Source: Collimonas pratensis (GTDB lineage Bacteria; Pseudomonadota; Gammaproteobacteria; Burkholderiales; Burkholderiaceae_D). Taken from it: a stretch of 64,000 nucleotides of DNA. Of the stretch, positions 1-8,158 are shown piece after piece; the stretch's first letter is position 1; each line of letters starts with the position of its first letter. Where the stretch lies: positions 3,472,001 to 3,536,000 of the forward strand of contig NZ_CP013234.1 of the NCBI RefSeq assembly GCF_001584185.1. The letters run 5' to 3'. The notes under the pieces are model-generated. The model was not told the DNA's origin, did not search any database, and saw nothing but the letters and a program-made list of their open reading frames with translations. The position numbers were made by a program, and so were the translations under genes.

Positions 1-119
1 TGCGGCTTGCTGTGCGCCGCCAGCGGCGACAACAGGTGCAGCAGGATGAGCAGCCAGGCCAGCGCTGCAAGCAGCGCCAGCAGCACCGCATTTCTTGCGT
101 TTAAAAAGTACTGATGCAT
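1..119 (-). CDS. Partial small membrane protein, unknown (C-terminus outside window)
   Basis: Reading leftward from an ATG at 119, the frame stays open to the window edge. The visible N-terminus begins MHQYFLNARNAVLLALL and contains one long hydrophobic segment (about residues 11-31), so the product is probably anchored in the inner membrane. The start is supported by a TAAGGA ribosome site, six bases upstream, that overlaps the stop codon of the preceding gene. The two genes lie 9 bp apart and probably share a transcript. Only about 39 codons are visible and I do not recognise the family. Confidence 0.55.
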   Translation of the reverse strand, partial: MHQYFLNARNAVLLALLAALAWLLILLHLLSPLAAHSKP

Positions 120-128
120 GATTGTTCC

Positions 129-326
129 TTAACGGCCGTTGCCGCCTATCAGCGTGCCGTACATGCCGCAGTTCTGCGCCGGCTGGCGGGATTTTTCGGA
201 ACGCGTATTACCGGTATGGCGGGCAAGGCTGGCGGCCTGGGAAGATGTCCAGCCGAAAGTCCAGCCCTTGGACGAAGTTTCTGTGACGCGTTTTTTTTGC
301 GCGTTGATGAATGATTTGATAGTCAT
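129..326 (-). CDS. Small hypothetical protein (65 aa)
   Basis: The open frame begins MTIKSFINAQKKRV and ends CGMYGTLIGGNGR. I chose the ATG at 326 over an in-frame upstream codon at 353 because GAGG sits six bases before it. The protein is basic and polar, rich in Ser/Thr/Arg, with no signal peptide or membrane segment. It precedes the partial membrane protein by only 9 bp, with the ribosome site of that gene built on its stop codon, so the pair is likely co-transcribed. No function can be assigned. The coupling to the next gene is the main evidence that it is real. Confidence 0.5.
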   Translation of the reverse strand: MTIKSFINAQKKRVTETSSKGWTFGWTSSQAASLARHTGNTRSEKSRQPAQNCGMYGTLIGGNGR

Positions 327-1126
327 GATGAGCCTCGACAGACGTGTTTGCATAACGGCTCTGCGGATGAGGAGCCGTGATCGAAGGCGAGCTGAGGCGG
401 CGGACTAGAGCCGTTGGCTATGCAACAGACTGGAAATGCAAACCTTGCGCGCCCCGCTTGCGTATTAAAGATGTTTTACGTGAGGGACAACTGGGGGACA
501 GTCCATGTCAAAAATCCTTTATAAACGCGCTGGGGCGGCAGCCAGAGCGGCCGGCAGCTGGTGGGCGGATCGCCTGAACAATAGCGCTCAGACAGCGTGG
601 AGCGGCAACGAGGTGCCTGAAAAAATAAACCATGCCAATCTCCTGGGGCCGGCATTCTGCATTCGGCAATAACGCGGACGTGATCAGTCAGCGCGGACAC
701 AGCCACAAGGGCGGGCGCAACAAAATCTCGTCGCTGCATGGCAGAAACGGCGGAACAACCGGAATACCCGGAACAAACGGATTAAATGACTAGATGGGGA
801 TTTAAAGTGCGGTCTTGCTGATCGCATCTACAACTCGGCGTACGCAGAGTCGTAGCGGAGGGAGGTCTGCTACTGCTATGCGTGCTGTGCCGGGCTGATC
901 GCCCATCCACTTCGACTATTAGAACCTGAGTCCACAATGGACCTCCATATAATGCAATGCCCGAAGTTTATCGATGAAGGAATGGCCGTGTCAAGCACAA
1001 ATCCAGCTATTTGCAAAAACATGCGATTGCCTGAAACATGGCTCCGGCTGTGGCAATCCAGCCCATCGCACTGAAAATCCGGGAGTCGGATAAACTGTGC
1101 TGACGTATCCTACTCCTGAAGCCATC
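327..1126. other. Intergenic region without a convincing gene
   Basis: About 800 bp with only short open frames lacking ribosome sites or family resemblance. A TATAAT hexamer at 948-953 could be a -10 element for the flavin reductase gene that follows, but I see no matching -35 element at the usual distance. A small GGCTC/GAGCC inverted repeat lies near 357-376. No tRNA-like cloverleaf or IS end was noticed. Confidence 0.4.
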
Positions 1127-1696
1127 ATGCAAAACATCCAAGCTGTAGAACTCGCCAAAGCCTATCGCCTGCTGAACCACGGCCCTACCACCATCGTCAC
1201 CAGCGCCCATGCCGGCGTCAGCAATGTGATGGCGGCGGCGTGGGCGATGCCGCTGGATTTCGATCCGCCGAAAGTCTTGCTGGTGATTGACAAGAGCACG
1301 CTGACGCGCGAGCTGGTGGAAGCCTCCGGCGAATTCGCACTGAACGTTCCTACCCGCGCGCAAGCCGAGCAAACGCTGGCGGTGGGTTCCAGCTCAGGGC
1401 GCGAGGGCGACAAGTTTGCGGCGCTGGATATCGCCACATTTCCGGCGCAGGAAATCGGCGCACCGCTGATGTCGGGCTGCCTGGCGTGGCTGGAATGCAA
1501 GGTCATTCCGGAGCCGCATAATGAACAGCGCTACGATCTGTTCATCGCCGAGGTGGTAGCCGCCTGGGCTGATGCCGCGGCGTTTTCAGAAGGCCGCTGG
1601 CACTTCCCCAGCGCCGACCAGCATTCGTTGCACTACCTGTCCGGCGGCGCCTTCTTCGCCACCGGCGAAGCGTTCAACGTGAAGCTGAAACCATAA
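1127..1696 (+). CDS. Flavin reductase family protein (FMN-binding split barrel)
   Basis: This 189-residue cytoplasmic protein has the pattern of the DIM6/NTAB-type flavin reductase-like family. These proteins bind FMN in a split beta-barrel and typically reduce free flavin for a partner monooxygenase or act on small substrates. Supporting segments are NVMAAAWAMPLDFDPPKVLL near the N-terminus and ELVEASGEFALNVP, the usual core of the domain. I used the ATG at 1127; an in-frame GTG at 1097 would add ten residues and has a GGGAG sequence 11 bases upstream, so the start is uncertain. No partner oxygenase is adjacent. The gene converges on the SDR gene with a 33 bp gap. Confidence 0.8.
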   Translation: MQNIQAVELAKAYRLLNHGPTTIVTSAHAGVSNVMAAAWAMPLDFDPPKVLLVIDKSTLTRELVEASGEFALNVPTRAQAEQTLAVGSSSGREGDKFAALDIATFPAQEIGAPLMSGCLAWLECKVIPEPHNEQRYDLFIAEVVAAWADAAAFSEGRWHFPSADQHSLHYLSGGAFFATGEAFNVKLKP

Positions 1697-1729
1697 CGAT
1701 GATTCGCTTCAGGAAAAATCTGTGTGCGC

Positions 1730-2488
1730 TTAACCGCGGCCGATAAACGGCATGTTGGTCGCCATCACCGTCATGAACTGAACGTTCGCATCCAGCGGCA
1801 GGCTCGCCATGTAGAGTACGGCATTGGCGACATTTTCGACCGCCATGGTCGGCTCCACCGCCACCTGGCCATTTGCTTGCAGGATACCCTGCTCCATGCG
1901 CTCCGTCATGTCGGTGGCGGCATTGCCGATATCGATCTGGCCGCAGGCGATATTGTATTTGCGGCCGTCCAGCGAAGCCGACTTGGTCAGACCCGTGATC
2001 GCATGCTTGGTGGCGGTGTAGGCCACCGAATTCGGCCGTGGCACGTGCGCGGCAATCGAACCGTTGTTGATGATGCGGCCGCCGCCTGGCGTTTGCGCCT
2101 TCATGATTTTGAACGCCTCCTGCGTGCACAGGAAAGCGCCAGTCAGGTTGACGTCGACCGATGCCTTCCACTGGGCGAAATCGACCTCTTCCAGCGAGGC
2201 CGATTTGGTGAAGATGCCGACATTGTTGAACAACAGGTCGAGACGGCCGAACTGTTCGCTGATCGTGGCGAACAGCGCCTTGACCGATGCCGGATCGCTG
2301 ACATCGGCCGATACCGGCAAGGCATGTGCCGCCAGCGCCCCGGCGGCCGCCATCGTCTCCTCCAACGCCGTAATGCGCCGCCCGGCCAATACCACACTGT
2401 AATCGTTGCGCAGCAGAGCCAAAGCGATGTGCTTGCCAATACCTGAACCGGCGCCGGTGACCAATGCGATTTTCTTGCTGACTGCCAT
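1730..2488 (-). CDS. SDR family NAD(P)-dependent oxidoreductase
   Basis: A classical short-chain dehydrogenase of 252 residues. Visible motifs are the Rossmann glycine motif TGAGSGIG (residues 11-18), NNVG (88-91, a variant of NNAG), the catalytic Ser at about 144 in NNGSIAAH, and YTATK with Tyr157 and Lys161. Length and motif spacing fit the classical subfamily. The substrate cannot be read from the sequence. I prefer the ATG at 2488 because the AGGAG site is seven bases upstream of it, while the ATG at 2494 is one base from the site. It stands alone between the flavin reductase and the divergent ABC transporter. Confidence 0.88.
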   Translation of the reverse strand: MAVSKKIALVTGAGSGIGKHIALALLRNDYSVVLAGRRITALEETMAAAGALAAHALPVSADVSDPASVKALFATISEQFGRLDLLFNNVGIFTKSASLEEVDFAQWKASVDVNLTGAFLCTQEAFKIMKAQTPGGGRIINNGSIAAHVPRPNSVAYTATKHAITGLTKSASLDGRKYNIACGQIDIGNAATDMTERMEQGILQANGQVAVEPTMAVENVANAVLYMASLPLDANVQFMTVMATNMPFIGRG

Positions 2489-2697
2489 TTTCATGCTCCT
2501 GGGTGATTATTTTCCTTATTCTAACGATGTTTCGCTTCATGCCTGTCGCTCACCCCGACATCGCTCGCAAACTTGTAATAATCAAATGCGACTTTGATCG
2601 TTCACGCAGCGATTTTGTTTTGTTAATCTGCCCTGCATGGTGAACTATTTTTATAGCTGCCAGATCAACGGGAACATCAACCAGGGACCAGAACAAT

Positions 2698-3513
2698 ATG
2701 AAATCAACTGCCATTTTATTCGCCAGCCTGACGCTGCTGTCGGGCCTGGCCCATGCCGACAAGCTGGACGACATCAAGAAAGCCGGCGTGCTGCGCGTCG
2801 CCACTTTCGACGGCAATCCGCCGTTCGGTTTTGTCGACCAGAAGACCAATAAAATCATCGGCCTGGATGTCGACTACGCCAACGCCGTCGCCAAGAAACT
2901 CGGCGTCAAGGTCGAGCTGGTGCCGACCAATCCGGCTAACCGGATTCCTCTGCTGGCCTCAGGCAAAGTCGACCTGGTGTTCGCCAACTTCACCATCAAT
3001 CCCGAGCGCGCCCAGGTGATCGACTTCAGCATCCCCTATTTCGCTTCCGGCCAGCAGTTCCTGAGCAAGAAAGGCGTACTGAAGAGCGCTTCGCAGATTC
3101 CTGAACTGCGCATCGGCACCGACAAAGGCACCACCATGGAAACCACCTTGCGCGAGAAATATCCGGCCGCCAAGGTCGTGCTGTACGACGACACGCCGTT
3201 TGCCCTGGCCGCCCTGCGCAACGGCAACGTGCAGGCGATCACTCAAGATGGCTCGAAGCTGATTGCGCTGCTGGCCAATATCCCGGACAAGGAAAAATAT
3301 GAAATCCCGGCGTTCGCCATTTCCGAAGAATACGAAGGCGTCGGCGTACCCAAGGGCGAGACCCGGCTGGTGAACACGCTCAACGATACCTTGCGCGAAT
3401 TTGAAAAAGACGGTACCGCCCTCAAGATCTACGACAAATGGTTCGGCCCTGACAGCAAATCGCCGCTGCCGCGCTTGTTCAAGATCGGCGACACCAAGGT
3501 GAGCCAGAACTGA
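2698..3513 (+). CDS. Polar amino-acid ABC transporter, periplasmic substrate-binding protein
   Basis: A 271-residue family 3 solute-binding protein. The N-terminus MKSTAILFASLTLLSGLAHA is a signal peptide with an AHA/D cleavage site. The mature part follows the family pattern: a start like LDDIKKAGVLRVAT, then GLDVDYANAVAKKLG, then RIPLLASGKVDLVFAN. It should bind a polar amino acid or similar solute in the periplasm and deliver it to the two permeases encoded downstream. A CAGGGA ribosome site precedes the start. A strong intrinsic terminator after the gene suggests that the binding protein is made in excess over the permeases, as is common in such operons. Confidence 0.92.
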   Translation: MKSTAILFASLTLLSGLAHADKLDDIKKAGVLRVATFDGNPPFGFVDQKTNKIIGLDVDYANAVAKKLGVKVELVPTNPANRIPLLASGKVDLVFANFTINPERAQVIDFSIPYFASGQQFLSKKGVLKSASQIPELRIGTDKGTTMETTLREKYPAAKVVLYDDTPFALAALRNGNVQAITQDGSKLIALLANIPDKEKYEIPAFAISEEYEGVGVPKGETRLVNTLNDTLREFEKDGTALKIYDKWFGPDSKSPLPRLFKIGDTKVSQN

Positions 3514-3549
3514 TCCTTCTGCTGCGATTTTCTCCTGCTCTCTGTCTTG

Positions 3550-3584
3550 CACTGGCGGTCTTTGCCGACCGCCAGTGTTTTTTT
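3550..3584 (+). terminator. Intrinsic terminator between binding protein and permease genes
   Basis: CACTGGCGGTC (3550-3560) pairs perfectly with GACCGCCAGTG (3567-3577) around a six-base loop and is followed by seven T residues (3578-3584). It lies 36 bp after the binding-protein stop and before the first permease, so it probably acts as a partial terminator that lowers permease expression. Confidence 0.88.
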
Positions 3585-3626
3585 GTTCCTGGCCGTTAAG
3601 GGCCGGTGCCTGGCTGTAAAGTAAAC

Positions 3627-4385
3627 ATGTCTGAGTTTCAATCGCTGCTGGGGCAGGCGCTGGCCCCCAAATACCTGGGCTGGCTGGTGGACGGCTTGTG
3701 GATGACGCTGCACGTTTCCGCCGTAGTCGCCCTGCTCTCCACCTTGCTTGGCATCATGATCGCCGCTGCGCGTTCCAGCGAACGCCGCTGGCTGACGCTA
3801 CCTGCCGCTGTTTTTCTTGCTGTGTTCCGCAATACACCGTTGCTGGTGCAATTGTTCTTCTGGTACTTCGGCATCTCCAGCCTAATGCCTGAAGATTCAA
3901 CAGAGTGGCTGAATACGGTGCATAGCTTGGCACTCGGCCGCTATCTGACGCTAAGTTGGCCATCCTTCGAGCTGCTGTGCGCCATCGTCGGCCTGAGCCT
4001 GTATTCCGCCGCCTATGTCAGCGAAGAAATCCGCGCCGGCATGCGTGGCGTCGCCGCAGCCCAGCAACTGGCGGGCGCTGCACTCGGCCTGACGCGCTGG
4101 CAGGTGCTGCGTTACGTGGTCCTGCCGCAAGCGCTGCGGATCGCTCTGCCGCCGCTGCTGGGGCAATACATGAACATCGTCAAGAATACCTCGCTCACCA
4201 TGGCCATAGGCCTGGCCGAGCTGTCCTATACTTCGCGCCAGGTGGAGGCGCAGACCTTCAAGACTTTCCAGGCTTTCGGCGTGGCGACCTTGTTTTATGT
4301 CGCAGTGATCGCCGTGCTGGAAATGCTTGGGCAATTGCTGCAACGGCGCCGGCGCTTGGCCATGACTGGAAGCGCGAGGCGATGA
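3627..4385 (+). CDS. Amino-acid ABC transporter permease 1
   Basis: A 252-residue inner-membrane permease of the HisMQ/GlnP type, with several hydrophobic segments and the EAA-like loop SAAYVSEEIRAGMRGVAAAQ. That loop couples to the transport ATPase. GLTRWQVLRYVVLPQALRIALPP is the conserved segment after the EAA loop in this family. The ATG at 3627 gives a start like other family members; a GTG at 3606 is an alternative. The stop overlaps the next start (ATGA), so both permeases are translationally coupled and likely form a heterodimer. Confidence 0.9.
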   Translation: MSEFQSLLGQALAPKYLGWLVDGLWMTLHVSAVVALLSTLLGIMIAAARSSERRWLTLPAAVFLAVFRNTPLLVQLFFWYFGISSLMPEDSTEWLNTVHSLALGRYLTLSWPSFELLCAIVGLSLYSAAYVSEEIRAGMRGVAAAQQLAGAALGLTRWQVLRYVVLPQALRIALPPLLGQYMNIVKNTSLTMAIGLAELSYTSRQVEAQTFKTFQAFGVATLFYVAVIAVLEMLGQLLQRRRRLAMTGSARR

Positions 4386-5101
4386 GCATGCAACTCAGCG
4401 TCTTGACGGACAACCTGCCTTATCTGTTGTGGGGCGCCTATCCAGACGGGCCGCTGGGCGGCGCTGCCTTGACGGTGTTGCTGAGCCTGGGCTCGGCGCT
4501 GGCGTCGGCGGCGCTGGGACTGTTGCTGGGGATAGCCTTGTCGATGTCGCGCGGCCTTCTCAATTTCATGCTGACGGCAGTGATCGGATTTTTCCGGGCA
4601 ATTCCGGTGCCGATGCTGATTTTCTGGACCTATTTTCTGTTGCCGGTTGTGTTTCATGTGGATGTGCCGGGGGTGTTGTCGGTGATGTGCGCCTTGGCGC
4701 TGATCGGCGGCGCTTATCTGGCGCATTCGGTGCATGCGGGGATCAGCGGCATCGGCGCTGGCCAGTGGAGTGCGGGCTTGTCGCTGGGGATGACGCGGGT
4801 GGCGGTGTTGCAGCATATCGTGCTGCCGCAGGCTTTGCAGATGATGTTGCCGTCTTTCGTTAATCAGTGGGTGACCTTGATCAAGGATAGTTCGCTGGCG
4901 TATATCGTCGGGGTCGGCGAGTTGTCATTCGTGGCGGCGCAGGTCAATAGCCGGGTGATGATTTATCCGGCAGAGATATTCATGTTCATTGGCTTGATTT
5001 ATTTTCTGCTGTGTTCGGGGTTGGGGTGGTTTGCACATTGGGTGGCGGGCTATTTTCGCCCGGCCCAGGATGGGCGCTTGCGTCAGGCCACCACTACCTG
5101 A
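4382..5101 (+). CDS. Amino-acid ABC transporter permease 2
   Basis: A 239-residue second permease of the same family, starting in the ATGA overlap with permease 1. It carries the EAA-type loop AHSVHAGISGIGAGQWSAGL followed by GMTRVAVLQHIVLPQALQMM. The two permeases together should form the membrane channel for the binding protein encoded upstream. No ATP-binding subunit follows: the next gene is a convergent antitoxin gene whose end overlaps this one by 19 bp. The ATPase must come from elsewhere in the genome, or has been lost here. Confidence 0.9.
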   Translation: MSMQLSVLTDNLPYLLWGAYPDGPLGGAALTVLLSLGSALASAALGLLLGIALSMSRGLLNFMLTAVIGFFRAIPVPMLIFWTYFLLPVVFHVDVPGVLSVMCALALIGGAYLAHSVHAGISGIGAGQWSAGLSLGMTRVAVLQHIVLPQALQMMLPSFVNQWVTLIKDSSLAYIVGVGELSFVAAQVNSRVMIYPAEIFMFIGLIYFLLCSGLGWFAHWVAGYFRPAQDGRLRQATTT

Positions 5102-5424
5102 GTGTGGCCGATTGCGTTCCGGCCGGTTTTCTTCACCACGATGTCGACGTCACGGCCTAGACGGTTCAAGCACTCCACCATCTTGGCCTGGCTGATGCCT
5201 CTGAATTTTCCTCGCAGCATTTCCGAGAGCTTGGGTTGGGGCATTCCCAACAGTTCGGCGGCTCTCTGCTGAGTCAAGTGCCGGCTCTTGATGATTTGTG
5301 CGATTTCATGAGCCAGCTTGGCCTTGACGAGCATCTCTTCGGCATCAGGGAAGCCCAGGTCGGCATAGGGATTGTCGCTGCCGATTTCAATATCGATGCC
5401 ATTAAAAGTAACTTTCTGATTCAC
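5083..5424 (-). CDS. XRE-type antitoxin (HigA-like)
   Basis: A 113-residue protein with a helix-turn-helix centred on LTQQRAAELLGMPQPKLSEML and the GKFRGIS segment typical of the short XRE antitoxins that pair with Gp49-like toxins. It starts at a GTG that overlaps the toxin stop (GTGA), a sign of translational coupling. It should neutralise the toxin and repress the pair's promoter. The gene end overlaps the permease gene on the other strand by 19 bp. The order toxin then antitoxin is that of HigBA-type modules. Confidence 0.85.
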   Translation of the reverse strand: MNQKVTFNGIDIEIGSDNPYADLGFPDAEEMLVKAKLAHEIAQIIKSRHLTQQRAAELLGMPQPKLSEMLRGKFRGISQAKMVECLNRLGRDVDIVVKKTGRNAIGHTQVVVA

Positions 5425-5783
5425 TCTCTGCTCCTTTGCATTGCAATTACAGTTTTCAATCGCGTTCGAATCAAATCCATATCCGGCTTGGGTGTGGCGC
5501 TACCGCTAACGGACTTTTTCTGAAAACAATGCAGTACGTAAAGCTCCTCGACACAACGTACTGTGCATATGGCGCGATATGTATCCCCCTGGCAGTCTTC
5601 TACTATTTCCAGGACACCTGCGCCGCCAAAGCCTTTCAACGGCTTGGCCTGATCGTGCTTACTGCCGATTTGGGCCAAATGCAGCGCATAACCAAAAGCA
5701 GCCTGAACTTCTACCGGCATCTCACCCAAATCTTTTTTCGCTGATCCAACCCAGCGCAAAGGCCGTAAAAAAGAAGATATCAT
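5421..5783 (-). CDS. RelE/HigB-superfamily toxin (phage Gp49-like)
   Basis: A 120-residue protein matching the phage-derived Gp49-like/HigB toxin family. Visible family landmarks are RPLRWVGSAKKDL at the N-terminus, AKPLKGFGGAGVLEIVED in the centre, and YVLHCFQKKS near the end. Known members cleave mRNA on the ribosome; that activity is inferred here. The downstream antitoxin overlaps it by four bases. The start at 5783 has only a weak ribosome site, as is common for toxin genes that must be made in low amounts. Its promoter region is shared back-to-back with the SOS mutasome operon. Confidence 0.85.
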   Translation of the reverse strand: MISSFLRPLRWVGSAKKDLGEMPVEVQAAFGYALHLAQIGSKHDQAKPLKGFGGAGVLEIVEDCQGDTYRAICTVRCVEELYVLHCFQKKSVSGSATPKPDMDLIRTRLKTVIAMQRSRE

Positions 5784-5877
5784 GAATTATACCCAAACGT
5801 AGATAAAATGCGCCCCCAGCGTTCAGCAATCAATACGCAGAGCAATCTGGATTGACTAACAGCAGATTGAATTTATA

Positions 5878-5893
5878 CTGTATATACATACAG
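5878..5893 (+). promoter_or_regulatory. LexA (SOS) box upstream of imuA
   Basis: CTGTATATACATACAG matches the CTGT-N8-ACAG SOS box exactly, and the flanking TA on both sides extends the palindrome. It lies 45 bp before the imuA start, where LexA would block RNA polymerase. This places the imuA-imuB-dnaE2 operon under DNA-damage control. Confidence 0.92.
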
Positions 5894-5937
5894 TATAATA
5901 TTTACTCTCATAAGCTTGGACCTAATTCCATTTCGTC

Positions 5938-6717
5938 ATGCCTCTCCCTGCCAGCGCCTCATCCAGCCTCGCCGCTGCGGTCCAGTCGGTTGTTTCGACC
6001 TTGCCGCATGCCTTGTGGCGGGCGGATCAGATGGGGGTTTATCAGGGGGCGGTCACGACTACTGGCTATGCGGCGCTGGATCGGGAATTGCCGAATGGCG
6101 GCTGGCCGCACTCGGCGCTGATCGAACTGCTGCTGCATCAGAGCGGCTGCGGCGAGATGCGGCTGCTGCAGCCGGCTTTGCTGCAGATTGCCCAGCAGCG
6201 GCGGATCGTGCTGTTGCAGCCGCCGCATTTGCCGCAGCTGGCAGCCTGGGAGAACGCCGGACTGGCGAGCGAGAAATTGCTGTGGATCAAGACCGGGCGC
6301 AGCGTCGATGCGCTGTGGTCGGCGGAACAGGTTTTGCGCAACGGCAGTTGCGGTGCGCTGCTGATGTGGCAATCGCATGTCCGTGGCGAAGCCTTGCGGC
6401 GGCTGCATCTGGCGGCGCAAGCCAGCGACACCCTGCTGTGGATGATCCGGCCGCTCAGCGCCGCCCACGAATCGTCGCCCTCGCCTCTGCGCCTGTCCTT
6501 GCAGCCTGCGCGCAACGGCGTCGAGATCCAGCTGCTCAAGCGCAAAGGGCCTCAGCATGAACATGCTTTCTACCTGCCGCTGCCGGCCATCGTTCCCGCA
6601 ACCGATGCGGTTGCGCCCATTCTGACAACTCCTTCGGCAACACCTCTCCATGGCACTCTGGATCGGCATACATCTCCCGCTATTGGCGCTGGAAACCTTG
6701 CGTCCGCGCTGGTCTAA
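5938..6717 (+). CDS. imuA: ImuA, translesion DNA synthesis accessory protein
   Basis: A 259-residue protein with the ImuA/SulA-like RecA-fold signature: YAALDRELPNGGWPHSALIELL followed by the CGEMRLLQPAL region that replaces a true Walker A motif. ImuA is a component of the damage-induced mutasome with ImuB and DnaE2, and is thought to interact with RecA and ImuB. The gene is first in the SOS-controlled operon, directly behind a LexA box. Its 3' end overlaps imuB by 68 bp, so the two are probably translationally coupled. The C-terminal 40 residues, Pro/Thr/Ala rich, lie in the overlap. Confidence 0.9.
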   Translation: MPLPASASSSLAAAVQSVVSTLPHALWRADQMGVYQGAVTTTGYAALDRELPNGGWPHSALIELLLHQSGCGEMRLLQPALLQIAQQRRIVLLQPPHLPQLAAWENAGLASEKLLWIKTGRSVDALWSAEQVLRNGSCGALLMWQSHVRGEALRRLHLAAQASDTLLWMIRPLSAAHESSPSPLRLSLQPARNGVEIQLLKRKGPQHEHAFYLPLPAIVPATDAVAPILTTPSATPLHGTLDRHTSPAIGAGNLASALV

Positions 6718-8140
6718 GCCCTGCATGTTCGCGGTGCTGGAACATGAGCAGGTGCTGGCCATGAGCGCCAGTGCGGCCGCCGCCGGCGTGCGGCCGGGCA
6801 TGCGCCGCGGCGGCGTGCTGGCGCTGGCGCCGGAAACCCTGCTGTGCGAACGCGATGCAGGGCGTGAGCAAGGCGCGCGCGACGATATCGCGCTGACCTT
6901 GCTGCAATACACGCCGGAAGTCGCGCATGCCGAAGAAGACTCGCTGCTGCTTGATGTCAGTGCCAGCCTGAGCGCTTTCGGCGGCCGCCTGGCGCTATGC
7001 CGCCGCATCCGCGACAGCGTCCAGGCGCTCGGCTTCAGCCTCCAGCTCAGCATGGCGCCGACTGCCCAGGGCGCATGGCTGCTGGCGCGCTACCGGCGCC
7101 GCCATCGCCGCCCTCCCTTGCCACGGCAACGGCGCAGCCTCGGCATGGCCAGCATGCAGCGCCGGCTGGATGCGCTGCCGTTCGTGATCTTGCCGGCGGC
7201 CCGCCCCTACCAGGAATGGCTGATCGGCATCGGCTGCCAGACCCTGGCCGATCTGCGCAAGCTGCCGCGCGCCGGCTTGCAGCGGCGCAGCGACCAGCAA
7301 CTGCTGGCCAGCCTGGACCGCGCCTACGGCACGGCGCCGGAAATCTTCGACTGGGTGCAGCCGCCGCAGACTTTTTCAGCATGGCTGGAGCTGCCGGACC
7401 GCATTGAACATGCCGAGGCAGTGCTGTTTGCCGCGCGCCGCCTGATCTTGCAGATGACGGGCTGGCTGGTGGCGCAGCAGCTGGCGGTCTCCTGCTTCCG
7501 GCTGTCGCTGGAACACGAACGCGGCCGCCAGGCGATTGCGCCGACGCCGCTGGAAATTTCCCTGGCCGAAGCCGCCTGGCATGAAGAACATCTGCTGCGC
7601 CTGCTGAAAGAACGGCTGGGCCGCCTGCAGCTTGAGGCGCCGGTGATCGCCTTGCGCCTGCAAGCCATGCAGGTAGTCCCCATGCTGCCGCCGACCGCTT
7701 CGCTGTTTCCCGAACCGGGCGGCACGCCAGGCGCCTACGCACGCTTGCTGGAACTGCTAAGCGCACGACTGGGCAGCGAGAATGTGTTGCAGCCCGCAGC
7801 CCAGGCCGATTACCGTCCGGAAATCGCGAATGCCTGGCAAGCCGCGGCCGCCCAAGGCCTCCGAACGCCGCAGGAAAACAGGCGCGCACTCTCGCCTGCG
7901 CGTCCATTCTGGTTGCTGCAGGCGCCACTAGCCTTGGCGGTACGCAATCACCGGCCCTTCTACAGCTCGCCTTTGCGGCTGCTAGCCGGTCCTGAACGCA
8001 TCGAATGCAGCTGGTGGGATGGCGTTGCCGCAGTGCGCGATTATTTCATCGCGGAAGGCGACGACGCTGCTTGCTACTGGATCTACCGGCAGCGCAGCGG
8101 CGATGACATTTACTGGTTCCTGCATGGCTTGTTCGCCTGA
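6650..8140 (+). CDS. imuB: ImuB, inactive Y-family polymerase-like mutasome hub
   Basis: A 496-residue Y-family (DinB-like) protein. It starts MALWIGIHLPLLALE instead of the FxxDxDxFF catalytic start of active Y-family polymerases, so the metal-binding acids are missing, as is typical for ImuB. A beta-clamp-like motif, SLFPEP, lies near residue 350. Known ImuB bridges the clamp, ImuA and DnaE2 during error-prone repair. The gene starts inside imuA and is followed 18 bp later by dnaE2. The C-terminal part (YWIYRQRSGDDIYWFLHGLF) is the conserved end of the family. Confidence 0.92.
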   Translation: MALWIGIHLPLLALETLRPRWSKPCMFAVLEHEQVLAMSASAAAAGVRPGMRRGGVLALAPETLLCERDAGREQGARDDIALTLLQYTPEVAHAEEDSLLLDVSASLSAFGGRLALCRRIRDSVQALGFSLQLSMAPTAQGAWLLARYRRRHRRPPLPRQRRSLGMASMQRRLDALPFVILPAARPYQEWLIGIGCQTLADLRKLPRAGLQRRSDQQLLASLDRAYGTAPEIFDWVQPPQTFSAWLELPDRIEHAEAVLFAARRLILQMTGWLVAQQLAVSCFRLSLEHERGRQAIAPTPLEISLAEAAWHEEHLLRLLKERLGRLQLEAPVIALRLQAMQVVPMLPPTASLFPEPGGTPGAYARLLELLSARLGSENVLQPAAQADYRPEIANAWQAAAAQGLRTPQENRRALSPARPFWLLQAPLALAVRNHRPFYSSPLRLLAGPERIECSWWDGVAAVRDYFIAEGDDAACYWIYRQRSGDDIYWFLHGLFA

Positions 8141-8158
8141 TGACGGGGATGCAAAACC

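Noticed and set aside
476..739. Minus-strand frame of 87 codons in the long first intergenic region
   Set aside because: It has no ribosome site, biased composition of a random GC-rich frame, and no family resemblance.
2637..2852. Plus-strand frame at the start of the binding-protein gene
   Set aside because: It is an out-of-frame shadow of the ABC binding-protein gene, which has a signal peptide and full family pattern.
5083..5783. Prophage remnant
   Set aside because: The Gp49-like toxin family is phage-related by name only; no integrase, capsid or lysis gene is nearby.
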